Source: Semisulcospira habei (taxonomy: Eukaryota > Mollusca > Gastropoda > Semisulcospiridae). From it: 64,000 bases of DNA. Positions 1-11,515 of the stretch are shown in pieces. A model generated the notes under the pieces. The model did no database searches, was not told the DNA's origin, and saw nothing but the letters and a program-made list of their open reading frames with translations. A program made the position numbers and the translations under genes. The DNA lies in the NCBI GenBank assembly GCA_036245525.1, contig BTPG01000001.1:174070078-174134077 (forward strand), read 5' to 3'. Position 1 is the first letter of the stretch. Each line of letters opens with the position of its first letter.

Positions 1-1389
1 GCTGAAGCAGACAGAAGAAAGTTTATACTGAATTCTTGCAGCCACAGGGAGCCAGTGGAGGGATTTAAGTACAGATGTAATATGATCAGTTTTGCGCTTT
101 TTGGTGACGAGCCTCACAGCAGAATTCTGAACTTTTTGAAGCCTGTTAATCTGATATTTGGGACAACCTGCATACAGTGAATTGCAATAGTCCAGCTTGA
201 AAAGAACAAATGCACATATGAGAGTTTTTGTGGCTTCGATGGTCAAATAGTGTCTGATAGAAGAAATGCGACGGAGCTCGATGTAGGCTGTGCGACAGGT
301 GTTGATAATCTGTTGGTTCACGGACAGTATTTCATCCAGGGTTACTCCAAGATTCTTGGCGGTGTGTGAGAAATTGATGATGCTGGTTCCTATGGCCATG
401 GACGTGGGGAGGGAAAGTGAACTGGTCAATCTGTGGGGTTTGATTATAAGAGACTCAGTATTATCATCATTAAGTTAAAGTTTGTTTGATGACCTCCACT
501 CTTTGACATCACAGACACAGTTCTGCAGGCTTAGGATGGCACTAGGGACTTGGTCGGGAGTAGCGCGTTCATACAGCTGGGAGTCATCGGCAAAGCCATG
601 GTGGGAAACCGAGAATCTCTCAATTACACTGGAAAGAGGCTGGATGTAGAGAATGAAGAGAATGGGGCCTAGGACTGAGCCCTGGGAGACCCCAAAGCGC
701 AGTAGAGAAGGACTTGACTGGTAGCTGTTAATGACAACAGTCTGGTGATGATCAGTCAGGTAAGATCTGAACCAGGACAGGACACTACCCGTGATGCCAA
801 ACGTGGAATGAAGTCGATGCAGTAGGATCTCATGGTCTATTGTACTGAAGGCGGCTGTCAGATCGAGCAAGGCTAGAACAGAGACATGTCCATCATCAAT
901 TGTCCTCAGCATGTCATTCACAATCTTGAGGACAGCAGTCTCAGTGGAGTGCCCGGGCCGATACGCTGACTGGCAAACAGGAAGACGACTGTGAGCATTC
1001 ACATGGTCAAGGAGCTGGGAGAGAACAATCCTTTCAATGAGCTTGGATAGGAAGGGCAGATTTGAGACAGGCCTGAAGTTTTTCAGATTTTCAGGGTCAA
1101 GACTGGGCTTTTTAAGCAGGGGTTTGATGATGGCTGATTTGTAAACAGCAGGGAAAATACCAGAGGACAAAGAGTCATTGACCAGGGAAGTGATGGTAGG
1201 GAGGACTATGTCAATACAATCAAAGAGAAGTTGGGTAGGGATGGGATCCAGGTCACACGTCTTAGCAGCGCACTTTGTCATGATCTTACGAACATCATCT
1301 TCAGACAAACTCTTGAAGGTATGGAAGACTTGTCCAGCAAAGGGCACATCATGACTGTAAGGTGAAACTGATGACTGGGCATTTTCCAT
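1..1389 (-). mobile_element. CR1/L2-like LINE fragment, truncated
   Basis: A non-LTR retrotransposon on the minus strand. The reverse transcriptase lies at 475-1389. Below 475 the same reading frame continues after a stop with the thumb and C-terminal region (LINE-typical words such as LDYCNSLYAG and LHWLPV can be read), so the copy runs out of the window at its left edge. No endonuclease is visible upstream of 1389, so the 5' end is truncated. Clade placement within the CR1/L2 group rests on general appearance and is tentative. Confidence 0.8.
475..1389 (-). pseudogene. LINE reverse transcriptase, interrupted
   Basis: A 304-residue open stretch with reverse-transcriptase landmarks in order: a FRPVSNLPFLSKLIE block, the LLDLTAAFSTIDH block carrying the first catalytic Asp, the GVSQGSVLGPILF block, and the catalytic FADDSQLY box near residue 265. 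The enzyme copies LINE RNA into DNA at the nicked target. The frame ends at a TAA where relatives have a sense codon (stop near 475), and recognisable protein continues beyond it in the same frame. I therefore read this as a dead copy with a nonsense mutation. The 5' half with the endonuclease is missing. Confidence 0.8.
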
Positions 1390-1431
1390 ATTTTGGAGGT
1401 GTTACCAAACGACTATGTACCAGTTACAGGA

Positions 1432-1524
1432 GGTGGATCGATGATGATAATTAAAGGGTTGTGCCAGATTAGCTTGGCGCCTGATCTGGCGCTACTCTTG
1501 AAATATCACCTTTGATCCATCTCG
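1432..1524. repeat. hairpin repeat family P1, copy 1
   Basis: An imperfect palindrome. The left arm resembles GGATCGATGATGATAATTAA and reaches AGCTTGGCGCC; the right arm returns through a copy of the same sequence in reverse to TTTGATCCATC. The same unit recurs at 2398, 2626, 16013 and 16926, so it is a dispersed MITE-like hairpin family. Confidence 0.6.
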
Positions 1525-2397
1525 CACTGTACTGCATCGAGACTAAATGGGCTAATCTAGTGAATAGCCCTTTGACTGTCACTTAAGTGCTAGTGGCACT
1601 TTTTGTCACAATGATTCCTACAGGAATCATCTCAATAAACATGTTCTACTGCAATGTCCAAAAGCAAGCAGTATGTACTGAAAGCTAATTAGTAATTTCT
1701 TCTCCTTCCTCAGAGTAGGGTTGCACACTGATTGTCTCCCTCGACTGCTGCACTCAGAACAATCTACAAAATGATAATAGCAGAATAGCAGTTTTTGGCA
1801 TGTAAGAGCAGTTGATACATAATGTGTTGCAGATTACAACAATACTCACTGACTAAGGTCTAACATGCCTTCTGTCTCTCACCTAATTTAACATTAAAAT
1901 GTTTATTATACGGTGACTCAAAGAGCAACATGACTCAGAAGTGTAGAATCATAAGTAGAGAATCTAAACTGAACAAAGTAGATTGAATCTGGCTGTTTAA
2001 TGACTTTTTGTGTCTATGGGAAACAGTAATGAAATATATGTTATGCAAACAATAACATTGTGTTATCGGAAAGGTGGTAAATGGTCATAAACACAGAGCT
2101 GATATGCAGAGCGGAAGTAGCTTTCCTCCACTGCTGGCCGACCAGCAAATATGGCGGTGCCCAATCGGTAAGTGAGACTGGCCTGTGAAACTGAAACTCG
2201 TGAATAGTTCTAATAATTATTAGGATCTAACGCCAAGCTGGCTAGAAGGATGTCTCACGGCCAGAAAATAAAAGTGTGGCCAGACTAACTAAAAGATGGG
2301 TCTAAAGGAGATATTGTTAAATGTTAACCCTATAATTACAGGCATAAAGTAGGCTTCTTTAACCAATAAAGCCCTGACAGACTAGATGACAAAATGT
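1525..2397. other. intergenic, nothing recognised
   Basis: AT-rich DNA with stops in all frames. I see no coding signal, RNA gene or repeat here beyond short matches. Confidence 0.5.
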
Positions 2398-2455
2398 GGA
2401 TCAACCATGATATTTCAAGGTTGTTGTCAGAATAGAGGTGCCAAGCTGCCTCCAG
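2398..2455. repeat. hairpin repeat family P1, copy 2 (half)
   Basis: Contains one arm of the P1 hairpin (GGATCAACCATGATATTTCA, then a diverged GGTGCCAAGCT). It is followed by the phrase CTCAGGGCATAAGGAGTTAA, which also appears in variant form around 16860-17095 near another P1 copy. Confidence 0.5.
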
Positions 2456-2625
2456 AACTGTGATATAGACCTCAGAGCATATCTACAAAAATTTGGTAAC
2501 TTTGTCCTCAGGGCATAAGGAGTTAATCAAAGAGAACAAAAGTACACCTTAACACATTCCACTTGGGACTGAAATCCCTAAATTTTTAAGTTGCCCTGTG
2601 AAGGTCTGTATTACAATTTTAGAGA

Positions 2626-2681
2626 CAGATCGAGCATGATAGTTCAAGGATGGTGCCAGAATAGCTTGGCGCCCATGTGGT
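2626..2681. repeat. hairpin repeat family P1, copy 3 (half)
   Basis: One arm of P1: CAGATCGAGCATGATAGTTC followed by GGTGCCAGAATAGCTTGGCG. The second arm is missing. Confidence 0.55.
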
Positions 2682-4421
2682 GTGTTGGGGCTGAATGAGT
2701 TAATTCATCTCCTCTATGGTAATCAGGAATGCATGTAACTACAGGCAACCTCCGTTTCTTTGACAAACTTCTGTATATCAAGGGCAAATCGGGTTCACCT
2801 TTTAGCTGCCTTGACCCCTTCTCCGCCCTCCCCTTCACCTGCAGGTAAGATGAGGAGGATTAATCATGCATGCGTGGTGCCAGATCATACGAGACTATAC
2901 TTCATGCGTAGGCCCAACCCTAAAAATGACAATAAAAAATCCTGCTATAAATTCGTTAAAATAGGTCCACGAACGCCTTCAACGATTCATTTCGGAAGAT
3001 TCTTCCATAAGAACAGCAAATGTAACTTTCAGTTTCGGTTACCTCTGCTTGGCCATTTTCTCAAAATATCGACCCAGACAACTGCCCCGTTTCTGAATGT
3101 GTGCCGATTTGAAACCAGAAATCTGAAGTCAGATATCAGTTACGTGCCCAGAAAAATGAATGATAAGAGGAAAGTTTACACTTAAACTTACCAGTGAGCA
3201 AAGCCTGGATGACTCCATTGCTCTCTCGTGTTCCTGCGTAAGGCGCATGTGGCGGAGCAGCCGACATTTTTCACGATCGCGCGGCGTGTTTACAATGCTG
3301 TTACTGAAAAACTTGCATCGGCCTTTATGGGAAAAAGCTGACTTTTTGCACTACGAGACTGACTTGTCCGAGTGCTGGTCAATAGATTATAAATTTATAA
3401 ACACGTCATCTGCTTCGCTGGTATAGCGAAAAACTACAAGTTTGACACAGCCAAATTTTTACTTATGCGCGTTGACAATGTATAATTTATACTGAATACA
3501 TTTAGCCATTTATTCTACAGGCATCTGACGCCAAATCTAACTTTCCCCCCTTTAAATGTGAAACTTTAACAAAATGAAATTCGCTTGCATTTTTTTCAAT
3601 AAACATGTGTGTTGCAATAAGTGTGATTTCTAAAGATTGGTAATTACAGTCAGCGAGATCAGTCTAGTGACCTGTTCAATTTGGACATCAATGTACAGTA
3701 GTGCCGGCACCGCGGCTGAGGCGGCCGCCGCTTGTCACTTGAATGATAGTACTTCTGAATTCAGTCACCGCCGCGGTACGGCTCAGTCACTGAGTCCGTC
3801 CGTGTGCCGGCACTTGACACCGCGTCCCCGGCTCAAGTTCCTGTTGTCACTCGCCCAAATGTCTTTTTTTTTTTCCAGTCAGTTTCCGCGATGATTATAT
3901 TAAACTCAGAAGTCAGTAGTTCAGTTTGGAGTCAAATCATATCAGTGGTACAGTGCCGCCTAATGCAAATCAATAGTGATCGGATTTTGTAGCAATACTA
4001 CTCCATCCTCCTCAGTACTATACAATAATTCAATTATTATTATTTATTATTATTATTAGCTCTGGCCGGCACAAACACACCGGCCGTCAGTCCGGCGTGG
4101 CGTACCACCGGCATTGTCCGGGCCAGCGGCCCGCCTGACCGACATGACTTGACGCCGGCCGTCTAAGTTACTGAAGTCCGACATTACATGACTGAAGTAG
4201 TAGATTTCGTTTCCAACGAACGACTCCGACAAGGAACGACTACTGAGAGCCGCGAAATGAGGCATGGCGGCCGACAACCAGTTCGTACTCGGCACTAAGT
4301 CAGACAAGGAACTGACTGAAACTGACCGCCAAGACTGAATGTAACGAACGCCTTTGGGGCAGTTTTCGGTCGGACGATGGTGTGACGTCATTAGCAGTTG
4401 GACCGAATGTACACATGCGAA
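2682..4421. other. intergenic, GC-rich in its second half
   Basis: No gene is supported. A 141-codon open frame at 2760-3185 has no recognisable domain or composition and is treated as chance. Positions 3690-4150 are rich in CCGG-containing words; a related stretch (GCCGGCACTTGA...) occurs again at 12525-12545, so this is probably an old repeat. Confidence 0.45.
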
Positions 4422-4520
4422 TAATGTAGAGATAAGCATTGTTCACGAGCGGTAATGTACAGATAAGCCATGTTCACGTGCGGTAATGTAGGTGAGCGAT
4501 GTTCACGTGTCACGTGTGGG
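4422..4520. repeat. 31-bp tandem repeat, about three units
   Basis: Unit TAATGTACAGATAAGCCATG plus TTCACGTGCGG; successive copies begin at about 4422, 4453 and 4484, with the last one degenerate. Confidence 0.65.
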
Positions 4521-5065
4521 AGTGACAGTGTGGGTTTGGGAATAATTACCAGTTAGAGATGCTATACCAGTCGAGCCGAGCGGTCGTTTTCGCTAGGGCT
4601 CCGAGGAAGAATTCTGTCTAGAGAATTCGATATCTGTATATTGAATACAGGTATTTATTCTTTTATTACCGGTATTTATAATATGTAACGCTATTCAGAT
4701 GAAAAAGAAAGTATTGTTTTATGAATTATTATTAGAGTGCAGAAGCGGAGCCGCCCATGTTTGAAGGAAATGCCGGCGATGGCTCGTGTCAATACTTGTT
4801 TAGTCATGTAATTATGTGATATAGTTTATAACTAGGATGTCATGTTGTATTCATTCATATGTGAAGATGTGGGACTGAAATAGGAATAGAATTCAGTATA
4901 TATTTAGGTATACCCAATGATGAAATGTGCAGTATTATGTTACGAATTGAAGGTCAGCTGTGATTGTAATATTTGGCTCATAGTCCATTGTGTGTGGGTA
5001 CGTAAAATGTGTGGATGGATGGATATTTTGAAAGGGATTGGGACTTCCAGCTTTCGCTGATTTCG
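4521..5065. other. intergenic, nothing recognised
   Basis: AT-rich and non-coding in appearance. No repeat or RNA gene seen. Confidence 0.45.
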
Positions 5066-7150
5066 TCCAGGGGGGGGGGGGGGGGTGGGCCGGGGGGGGG
5101 GGGGTTGAGGGGGGGGGGGGGTCGTCCTGTCTGTTCGTCGCTGACGCCCGCGCATCTCTTTGTGTTTTTTCCTCTCATCATGTCTGCCCGCACCTCGGGG
5201 GGCTGGGTCGTTGGGGAGAGCCCGTGCTTTGGTGGACGCGTATGTCCACCGTTCTTGCCTGGGTCCTCCTTCCTTGCTTGTTCGGTGGTGTGCTCTTTTT
5301 CCTCTCCCCTTTTGTTGTTAGTCGCAGTCAGGGCCCGGTACTCTCTGGCCCCGCCAGCAAAAACCCTCGTCTTGTTTGAGGGGGGTTGATTCTTACTACC
5401 CCCCCTATATGTGTTTCTGTATTTCTCTGGAGGGGGGTGTTGTACCCTCCGTTTTCCCAGGGAGTGCATGAATGAAGGATGCTACACCTCCCTGGGTTCC
5501 CTATTTATTTTGATGGGCGGCGACCGTACTCAGGCGAGCGGGGAGTCACGCGGTGTCGGAGTGCCATCGTGGGTACCTCGACCCCCTGGGTTCTTTACCC
5601 CCCCCCCTATCTCGCAGAGCGGACCTTCCAGGAGTGTCCTCCCTGCGCCCCAATACGTGGGAGATGGACCCCGGAGCCGGCCGCCGGCCCCCGGGCGCGT
5701 CCCACCGAGCTTCGGTGGGGGGGGGGGGGGGGGGGGCCATGGCGGCCCACCGCCGGCCCCGGGGCCCCTCTCCCCGCTAGGAGGGGGGCAGTTGGTCACA
5801 AAGCCGACCGGCACGACCTATGGGGCTTTCCCTCCGAGCTCCTGGGGGGGCAATCTTAACGTGCCGGTCGGCGGAAAAAAAAAAAAAAAAAGAAAGTAAC
5901 TTCTAAATACAAAAAACCACAAAAAAAAAAAAAAAAAAAAAAAAGGATGATACGATGGATGGCCCCTCGCCCCCCCCCCCTCCCCACCCGGGCGGAGCCC
6001 CCGGCCCCGGCGGCGGCCTCCGCCAGTCCGTGGGCCCCACCCCCGGCGGGGGAGGAGGGGAGGCGGTTCTGGGCCGGATGGTTGGTGATTGTGAGGTTTG
6101 TGGTATATCTTTATTGACCGTGTGGGGGGGTGGGGCGGGGTGCTGGGCCATGAGGTGAGGCGAGGATGACTGTGTTTGCTGTTCGGCCCTGTCGGGCCCA
6201 CAGCTACACTTCGCGAGTGGATAGTGTGAGGATAAGTGGTGAGGGCCCGGTGGGGGACGGGGGTCCGCCACCGCGTGACTCTGGAAAGGTATTATCCTGC
6301 GCTTAAGTCGTCGCCCATTATCTATGTTTATTAAGGAGTGCATTGACGTTGGATGCTATACCTCCTTTGGGTGGGCCTAGTTTATTTAAGTGGTTGGCTC
6401 TCCTTCTTCCAGGCTGGGCTCCAGCCGCCCGGGTTTGCCGGCTCTCAACTTGGTTCTTCCCTGTTTTCCTTCCCGGGGCCTAACTGGTTGGCCCCAGGAG
6501 GCCCAGCGGGGGACTTGGGCCCGTCGGGGTGCCCCGCGGTCTCCGGGCACGGCCTACCTGATTTGCGGTTGTCCGTGCACAGCTACCGCAACTCCCCGCG
6601 GTCCCTCCCCGGCCGGGTAGGGTTGAAGAGGTGGGGGATGGGGGGGTGATCTCGTAAAAAAAAAAAAAAAAAAAAAAGGGTGGGGGGGGGGGGGGTTATG
6701 AATGAGGTGGCTCTTTATTATCAGTGGGTGGGGGGGGGGCGAGTGTTCGGACCATGAGATGAGAGGGTTGGAGGGTGATAGGTCCGCCCCTCCCCAGCCC
6801 CGCCACCCCCCCTGGCCTTTATTGGGGAGGAGCGGCGGGGCGGGGCGGGCGTCCCCGGAGTGGATAGATACCAGAGATTTGGGATCATGGGTTCGGGTCG
6901 AGAGAGCGGGCCTCGGGCAGTTCTGGGAAACCTGGCTTCGTGAGGGCCTTCCCCTGTCTAGGGTGCTATCTTTTAAGTGCTCCCGAGCGGGCAGTCCGGG
7001 CGGGGGTGGTCATGATGGGAGTGGAGATTATGGAGATGTTGGGTAGGGTGCCGTCTTTATTGTCTTGGGGCTGTGCAGGGGGGTGGGGGGGGGGGGGCGG
7101 GTGCTGGACCATGATTGATGGTGGGGGCTGATTGTTAGGGGGGGACCCCT
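5066..7150. repeat. G-rich degenerate repeat with poly(G) and poly(A) runs
   Basis: Strong strand asymmetry, with runs of 10-19 G on the plus strand and A runs near 5874, 5922 and 6655. Words recur: GGGAGTGCATGAATGAAGGATGCTACACCTCC at 5460 resembles GGAGTGCATTGACGTTGGATGCTATACCTCC at 6334, about 870 bp apart. A second phrase, CTTTATTG...GGTGCTGGGCCATGA, recurs in variant form near 6108, 6712 and 7053. Long open frames in many overlapping registers follow from the biased composition and are not genes. The region lies downstream of the minus-strand LINE and could be its 3' flank or an unrelated repeat. Confidence 0.55.
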
Positions 7151-7399
7151 TCATTCTCTCGATCATGCTTACTTGCATTCTTCCTTCTTTTATTGGCCTT
7201 CCACCCACTCAGTCTTTCTTTCTCATTTGCTTCATTCTGACTCCCTTCCTGCCCGGTCGGGAGACTATCTACTTTTGAGCACTTCGGGCCCGGGGGTGCT
7301 CGGACGACGACGAGAGCTGACCCCCGAACTCATCGCCATGGTCTATGACCATGAGCCTTCCATGCTATGGGAGGGGGCTTGTGGGGGTACTACGTTTGT
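7151..7399. other. probable LINE 3' flank
   Basis: Lies just past the stop codon of the minus-strand LINE. I could not find a poly(A) or other tail that fixes the 3' end of the element. Confidence 0.3.
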
Positions 7400-9223
7400 T
7401 TATATGTGCTTAGCTAAGGGGTGTTTGTTGATTAGTTGTATTGTGAGTTTGGTGGTGGTGTCCCATGTGGTTGGATCGGGGTTTATGAGGCCTAATACGG
7501 TAAGGTGGTTGAGTTTTTCTTTTATTGTGGTTCTAGTTTCTTCTGTGTGTTGGCATTCTAATAATATGTGTTCCGTTGTTAGCGTGTGGCCGCACATGCA
7601 TATTATTTGGTTTGGGAGGACTAGGTATCTTTCTCCCCCTAAGCGGATTCTTGCTAACCGGGATTGGTCTTTCCTTTTTCCGTTGAAGATGATGGGTTTG
7701 TTGGTTAGTTCCCTCACGAGGTTTTTCCTTCTACCTCTTTTGTTTTGGTGAAATTGGTTTATCCAGAGTTTTTGAAAGGCGGGTTGGAGTGCCCTATATC
7801 TTTCGTTTGCCGACAGAGGTAGGTTGAAGAAGGTCGATTCTTGTTCGAGGCCTTTCTTTGCCACTCTGTCGGCGCGTTCATTGCCTGGGATCCCCACGTG
7901 TGAGGGGACCCACATGATTTTAATTTTCTTCCCTTGTTCTGACAGTTCTGCCGCTTGCGCTTTGATCAGGTATATAAGATCATCCCGGAACGAGTCCCAG
8001 GTCTGAATTGCTTGGATGGCCGAGAGCGAGTCTGTTACTATGAGTATTTGTTTGTTTTTTTGGAAATCGCTCTTTATTACCTTATATGCTCCTAAGATGG
8101 CCGTGAGTTCTGCCGTGAAGACCGCCGAGTGGTCTGGTAGTTTAATGGCTCTGTCCGCTTTGCCGGGGGGGTGGATACCTAATCCGGTTGCGTGTGTGGT
8201 TGGGTCGTGGGACCCATCTGTATATATGATTGCATAATCCCTATAGATGGTGTCCTTTTTGATGTTAAATTCTGTTTTCATTTTGGGCCCGTCTTCTGAT
8301 TTCCGGTATTTGGTTAGGTCCAGATCTACTTCTATTTGAGGGAGTTTCCATGTGGGGGTTTTTATTTGTAATTTTGGTGTTCTTTGTGGTAGCTTTAGGT
8401 CTATAGCCGCTTCGCTTTCTTGGACTACCGCTTTAATTTGTGGTGTTTGGTCGCGTTTTTTAATACTTTTGTGGTCCGTGGTGAGCGTGTATTTGGCCGG
8501 ATGGTCCTCTGGCATGCATATTGTTTTATAGTAGTACTTTGCTGCTCTTTCCTTTATTATGATTGATACTGGTTTTTGCCCACTTTCTGCCATTACAAGT
8601 AGGTTTGGGGTGTGTCTGGGGACTCCCAGGGCTACCTTCAACGCGTCCGCTTGTACTGACATCAGTTTTTCGGTCTGGCTCTTGTTTAGGTTGGTGAGCA
8701 TGGGGGCTGCATAGAGTAATCTAGACATAACAAATGCGTGATATAGCCTTAGGAGGGATCTGGGGTCCGTGCCCCAGTCTGCTCCGCTAACTTTGCGCAT
8801 GAGATTTATTCCCTTCCTGGCGGACTGACATATTTGTTCTATGTATTGTGACCAATTGTTACTACTTGTAAATGTGACTCCTAAGAATTTGACGTTTGGT
8901 CGGTAATCGATAGCTGTTTGCCCTATTTTTAGTTTGGGGATATGTGCTTGGACTTGGTATTTTCGATTTCGGTTACTCCTAAATATAATTGCTTGGGTTT
9001 TGTTTGGGGAAATTTTTAGGCCTGCTCTTTCCAGCCATTTCTCTATTCTGGTTAGATCTTGTTGTAATTCTTCGAATCCTACCAATTCCCATTTAAATTT
9101 CCTTTGTTTGCATTTTATTTTCCCTATTATTGACGTGTCATCGGCGAATTGCATTATTTTGTTATGCCTGACTACGTGTTGTAGGCCCGTAAGTAGGAGT
9201 GAGAAAAGGATGGGGCTGAGCAC
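7400..9223 (-). pseudogene. LINE reverse transcriptase C-terminal part and RNase H
   Basis: 607 open codons. It opens inside the RT (MLSPILFSLL, then the catalytic MQFADDTSII box). From about residue 330 there is a type I RNase H domain: YTDGSHD carries the first Asp, FTAELTAIL the Glu, IVTDSLSA the second Asp, and PSHVGIPGNERAD the His and final Asp, so the active-site set looks complete. A Cys/His segment (CMCGHTLTTEHILLEC) follows near residue 545. RNase H would remove the RNA template during retrotransposition. The start at 9223 is not genuine: the frame joins the upstream RT after an extra A in an A-run near 9245. Confidence 0.8.
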
Positions 9224-10389
9224 CGACCCTTGGGGTACCCCGTTTTTCTAGTGGGTATTCCGTGGACGTTGACTTCCCTACTCTGACTGTTATTGTTCTG
9301 TCTGCCAGGAAACTTTTGACGAAGCTATACATTTTGCTTGTGATCCCGAGGTCGCCCATTCTGCTGAGTAATTTTTCGTGCCAAACCATGTCGTATGCTT
9401 TCTCTATGTCCAAGAATACTCCTACGAGTTCGGTTCTTCTCTCTCGGTGGGTGTTTAAGATTTCCTGCTGTAGGGTGGTTAGGTGATCTAACGTGCTGTG
9501 TTTTTTCCTAAACCCGCTTTGTTGTGGGGGGAGGATGTTGTGTTTTTCGCAGTAGGTCATAAGTCGGTATTTGAGTATTCTTTCCAGTGTTTTGCCCAGC
9601 TGGGATGTTAGTGAGATGGGCCTATAGCTATCGGGTTGGTGTGTTGGTTTACCCGGTTTCGGGAGCGGGAAGACTTCTGCCTTTTTCCATTGGTTGGGGA
9701 ATATTCCTTGCATATATATGTCGTTGAATAGGGTGACTATTGCTTTTTTCATGGTGGGGTGGCTTTTTTGTAACATTTCATATGTGATTAAGTCTTTGCC
9801 GGGGGTTTTGCCCTTCCCGGCGGTTCTTAGGGCTTGGGTTAGCTCGAGTAGCGATATCTCGCTGTCTAGTTCGTGGTTGTTTGTTTGGGGCGGTGGTGTA
9901 AAACATGTGCTCAGGTGGGGTTTGAGATCCCTAAATTCTGGTGTTAGGTTGTCGTTGGAGCTAGCTTGGCTGAAGGTGTGGGCTAGTATTTCTGCTTTCT
10001 CTAGGTCTGTGGCATATATTATATTTTCTTTTTTGAGGGATGGCATGCTACTTCTCGGGCCGTTGTTGATGGCTTTAATTTTGTCCCAGCTTTCTTTGAT
10101 GTTGGAGTTGGTATTAATTGATTCAGTGAAGGCGTACCAATCGGCTTTTTTGGCTTCTTTGACGGTGTTGTTTGCTACAGCTTTGGCCCGATTATATTCT
10201 ATCCTGTTTCGGGCGTTTTATGTTTCTTCCAGATTTGGAGCTTCCTTTTCCTGGTTTTTTACGTCTTGGTCGCAGGCATTGGTCCACCAGGATTTTCCTG
10301 GCTTTCCCTTATCAGATCTGGCAGGCGTGCATTCCATGACTGATCTGATAATGTGGTCTGTGATGAGGGCTGTTTTGTCATCTATATTA
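9162..10389 (-). pseudogene. LINE reverse transcriptase N-terminal part
   Basis: Open for 294 codons from 10046 and readable in the same frame up to the SINE border at 10389, crossed by one stop near 10218. It carries the RT finger and palm blocks: SYRPISLTSQLGKTLERIL, the FRKKHSTLDHL block, and FLDIEKAYDMVWH with the first catalytic Asp. At the GTP(R/Q)G(S) motif the frame shifts relative to the 607-codon part below it, and the two overlap over 9162-9223. It is a dead copy of a formerly continuous ORF2. Confidence 0.78.
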
Positions 10390-10391
10390 TG

Positions 10392-10777
10392 ACCCCACCC
10401 GGGTCTGCCCTGGGGGACTTGGGTGGGGTTAGGTATTTTTTAGTTCCCAGGGTCACCCTGGTCAGCCCCACAGGGTGGGTTTTTCTCTCTATTCTGGGGC
10501 ATGTGTTTCTGTCTACCCTTTGTCCATTCACCTGTATTTGCCTTTTTAAAACTCTCCCTACTGTCTGCACTGCCTGTAGCTCTTGATATTGGATGTGTGT
10601 TGCTAAATGGTCTTAGCTTTATTTAGGCCCCATGTGTTAGGTTTATTTAACGTATTTGACCGGCTGGCGACATACATTCAATGTTCTGTTTCTTTTTTAT
10701 TTTTTCACAAGCAGTGCAGGCACGTCCTGAGAAAGCCTTGTTGCTGTCGGGACGTTAAGCAATGTACAATCAATCAA
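10392..10777 (+). mobile_element. SINE-like element, copy 1 (in LINE)
   Basis: A 386-bp insertion that begins ACCCCACCCGGGTCTGCCC and ends in a short (AATC)n tail. It is bracketed by a perfect 14-bp duplication TCATCTATATTATG (10378-10391 and 10778-10791) in the LINE coding sequence. Two further copies lie at 51537-51920 and 52944-53348 in opposite orientation. No coding capacity. I did not find a clear tRNA-type A/B box pair, so its RNA source is unknown. Confidence 0.88.
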
Positions 10778-10791
10778 TCATCTATATTATG

Positions 10792-11515
10792 TCTTTCGTC
10801 CCAGGTTGGGTTGATTCTAGTGATTTCGTGGTATTTCTCCCAGTTGGTCTGTTTGGTGTTTATTCTTTGTGGGACTCCGGGGTCCGGTGGTAGGGGTTTT
10901 GGATTCTTTTCCTTGATTGTTATTAGCGTCGGGAAATGGTCACTTCCTAGATTATCTTCGTTTACTTGCCATTGGGTTTCCACGGCGATGGTGTTTGTGG
11001 TTATGGCTATGTCTAGGGCGTTCATGGTGTCACTGCCCCCTTGTGCGTACATGTGGGTAGGCTCCCCCAGTGTTTAGGATGCAACGTTGGGTCTCGTTTA
11101 TTGCTGTTTCTAGTTTTTTCCCGGCTGTGTCTGCTGTTATTTGGTTTTCGTCCCATTGCGGGCTTTTGGCGTTGAAGTCCCCTACCACTATATCCCCTGC
11201 CAGTAGTAGGTCTTTAAGATGTTCTGTGGGTATCTGTGAGTAGTCTCTTTCGTTTGGGATGTATACGTTTATTATTTTAATTTTTCTATTTGTTGGTGTG
11301 GTTATCTCTCCTATTATGGCCTCTATGTGTGGGTTTAGAGTGTGGGGGATTTCTGTTATTGCTAGTTCGGTTTTTGTGTAGATGGCTACGCCTCCTCCTT
11401 TTTTGTTTGCCCTATTCTTGTAAAGTGGTGGGTACTTATACCCTTTTATTTGGGGGGGTTTATCCCTGAAACCCGTCTCCTGGAGGGCGAGGATCACGGG
11501 GGTAAAATGTGTGTA
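10792..11515 (-). pseudogene. LINE APE-type endonuclease, truncated and frameshifted
   Basis: Read in two frames that overlap near 11030-11052. Recognisable endonuclease landmarks: ILALQETGF (metal-binding Glu), the GGGVAIYTK block, IINVYIPN, and VVGDFNAKSP with the Asn of the active centre. The enzyme nicks the chromosomal target to prime reverse transcription. The protein starts inside the domain: residues upstream of the LALQET block are replaced by unrelated sequence from about 11515, and the C-terminal catalytic SDHxP-like block appears near 10948 (GSDHFPTL) in the second frame. Confidence 0.78.

Larger units (their letters stand above)
7400..11515 (-). mobile_element. I/Jockey-group LINE with RNase H, disrupted
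   Basis: A second non-LTR retrotransposon. Read from 11515 downwards it gives an APE-type endonuclease, a linker, reverse transcriptase, RNase H and a Cys/His-rich tail. RNase H after the RT places it in the I group of LINEs (established family knowledge). The copy is 5'-truncated inside the endonuclease near 11515, frameshifted at about 11040 and 9240, carries a stop near 10218, and is split by a SINE at 10392-10777. Confidence 0.82.

Noticed and set aside
2760..3185. 141-codon frame on the plus strand
   Set aside because: No motif, no homologue recognised and codon usage unlike the other genes; most likely chance.
5009..6649. Many Gly/Pro-rich open frames on both strands
   Set aside because: They follow from G/C runs; overlapping frames are all open and none has a domain.
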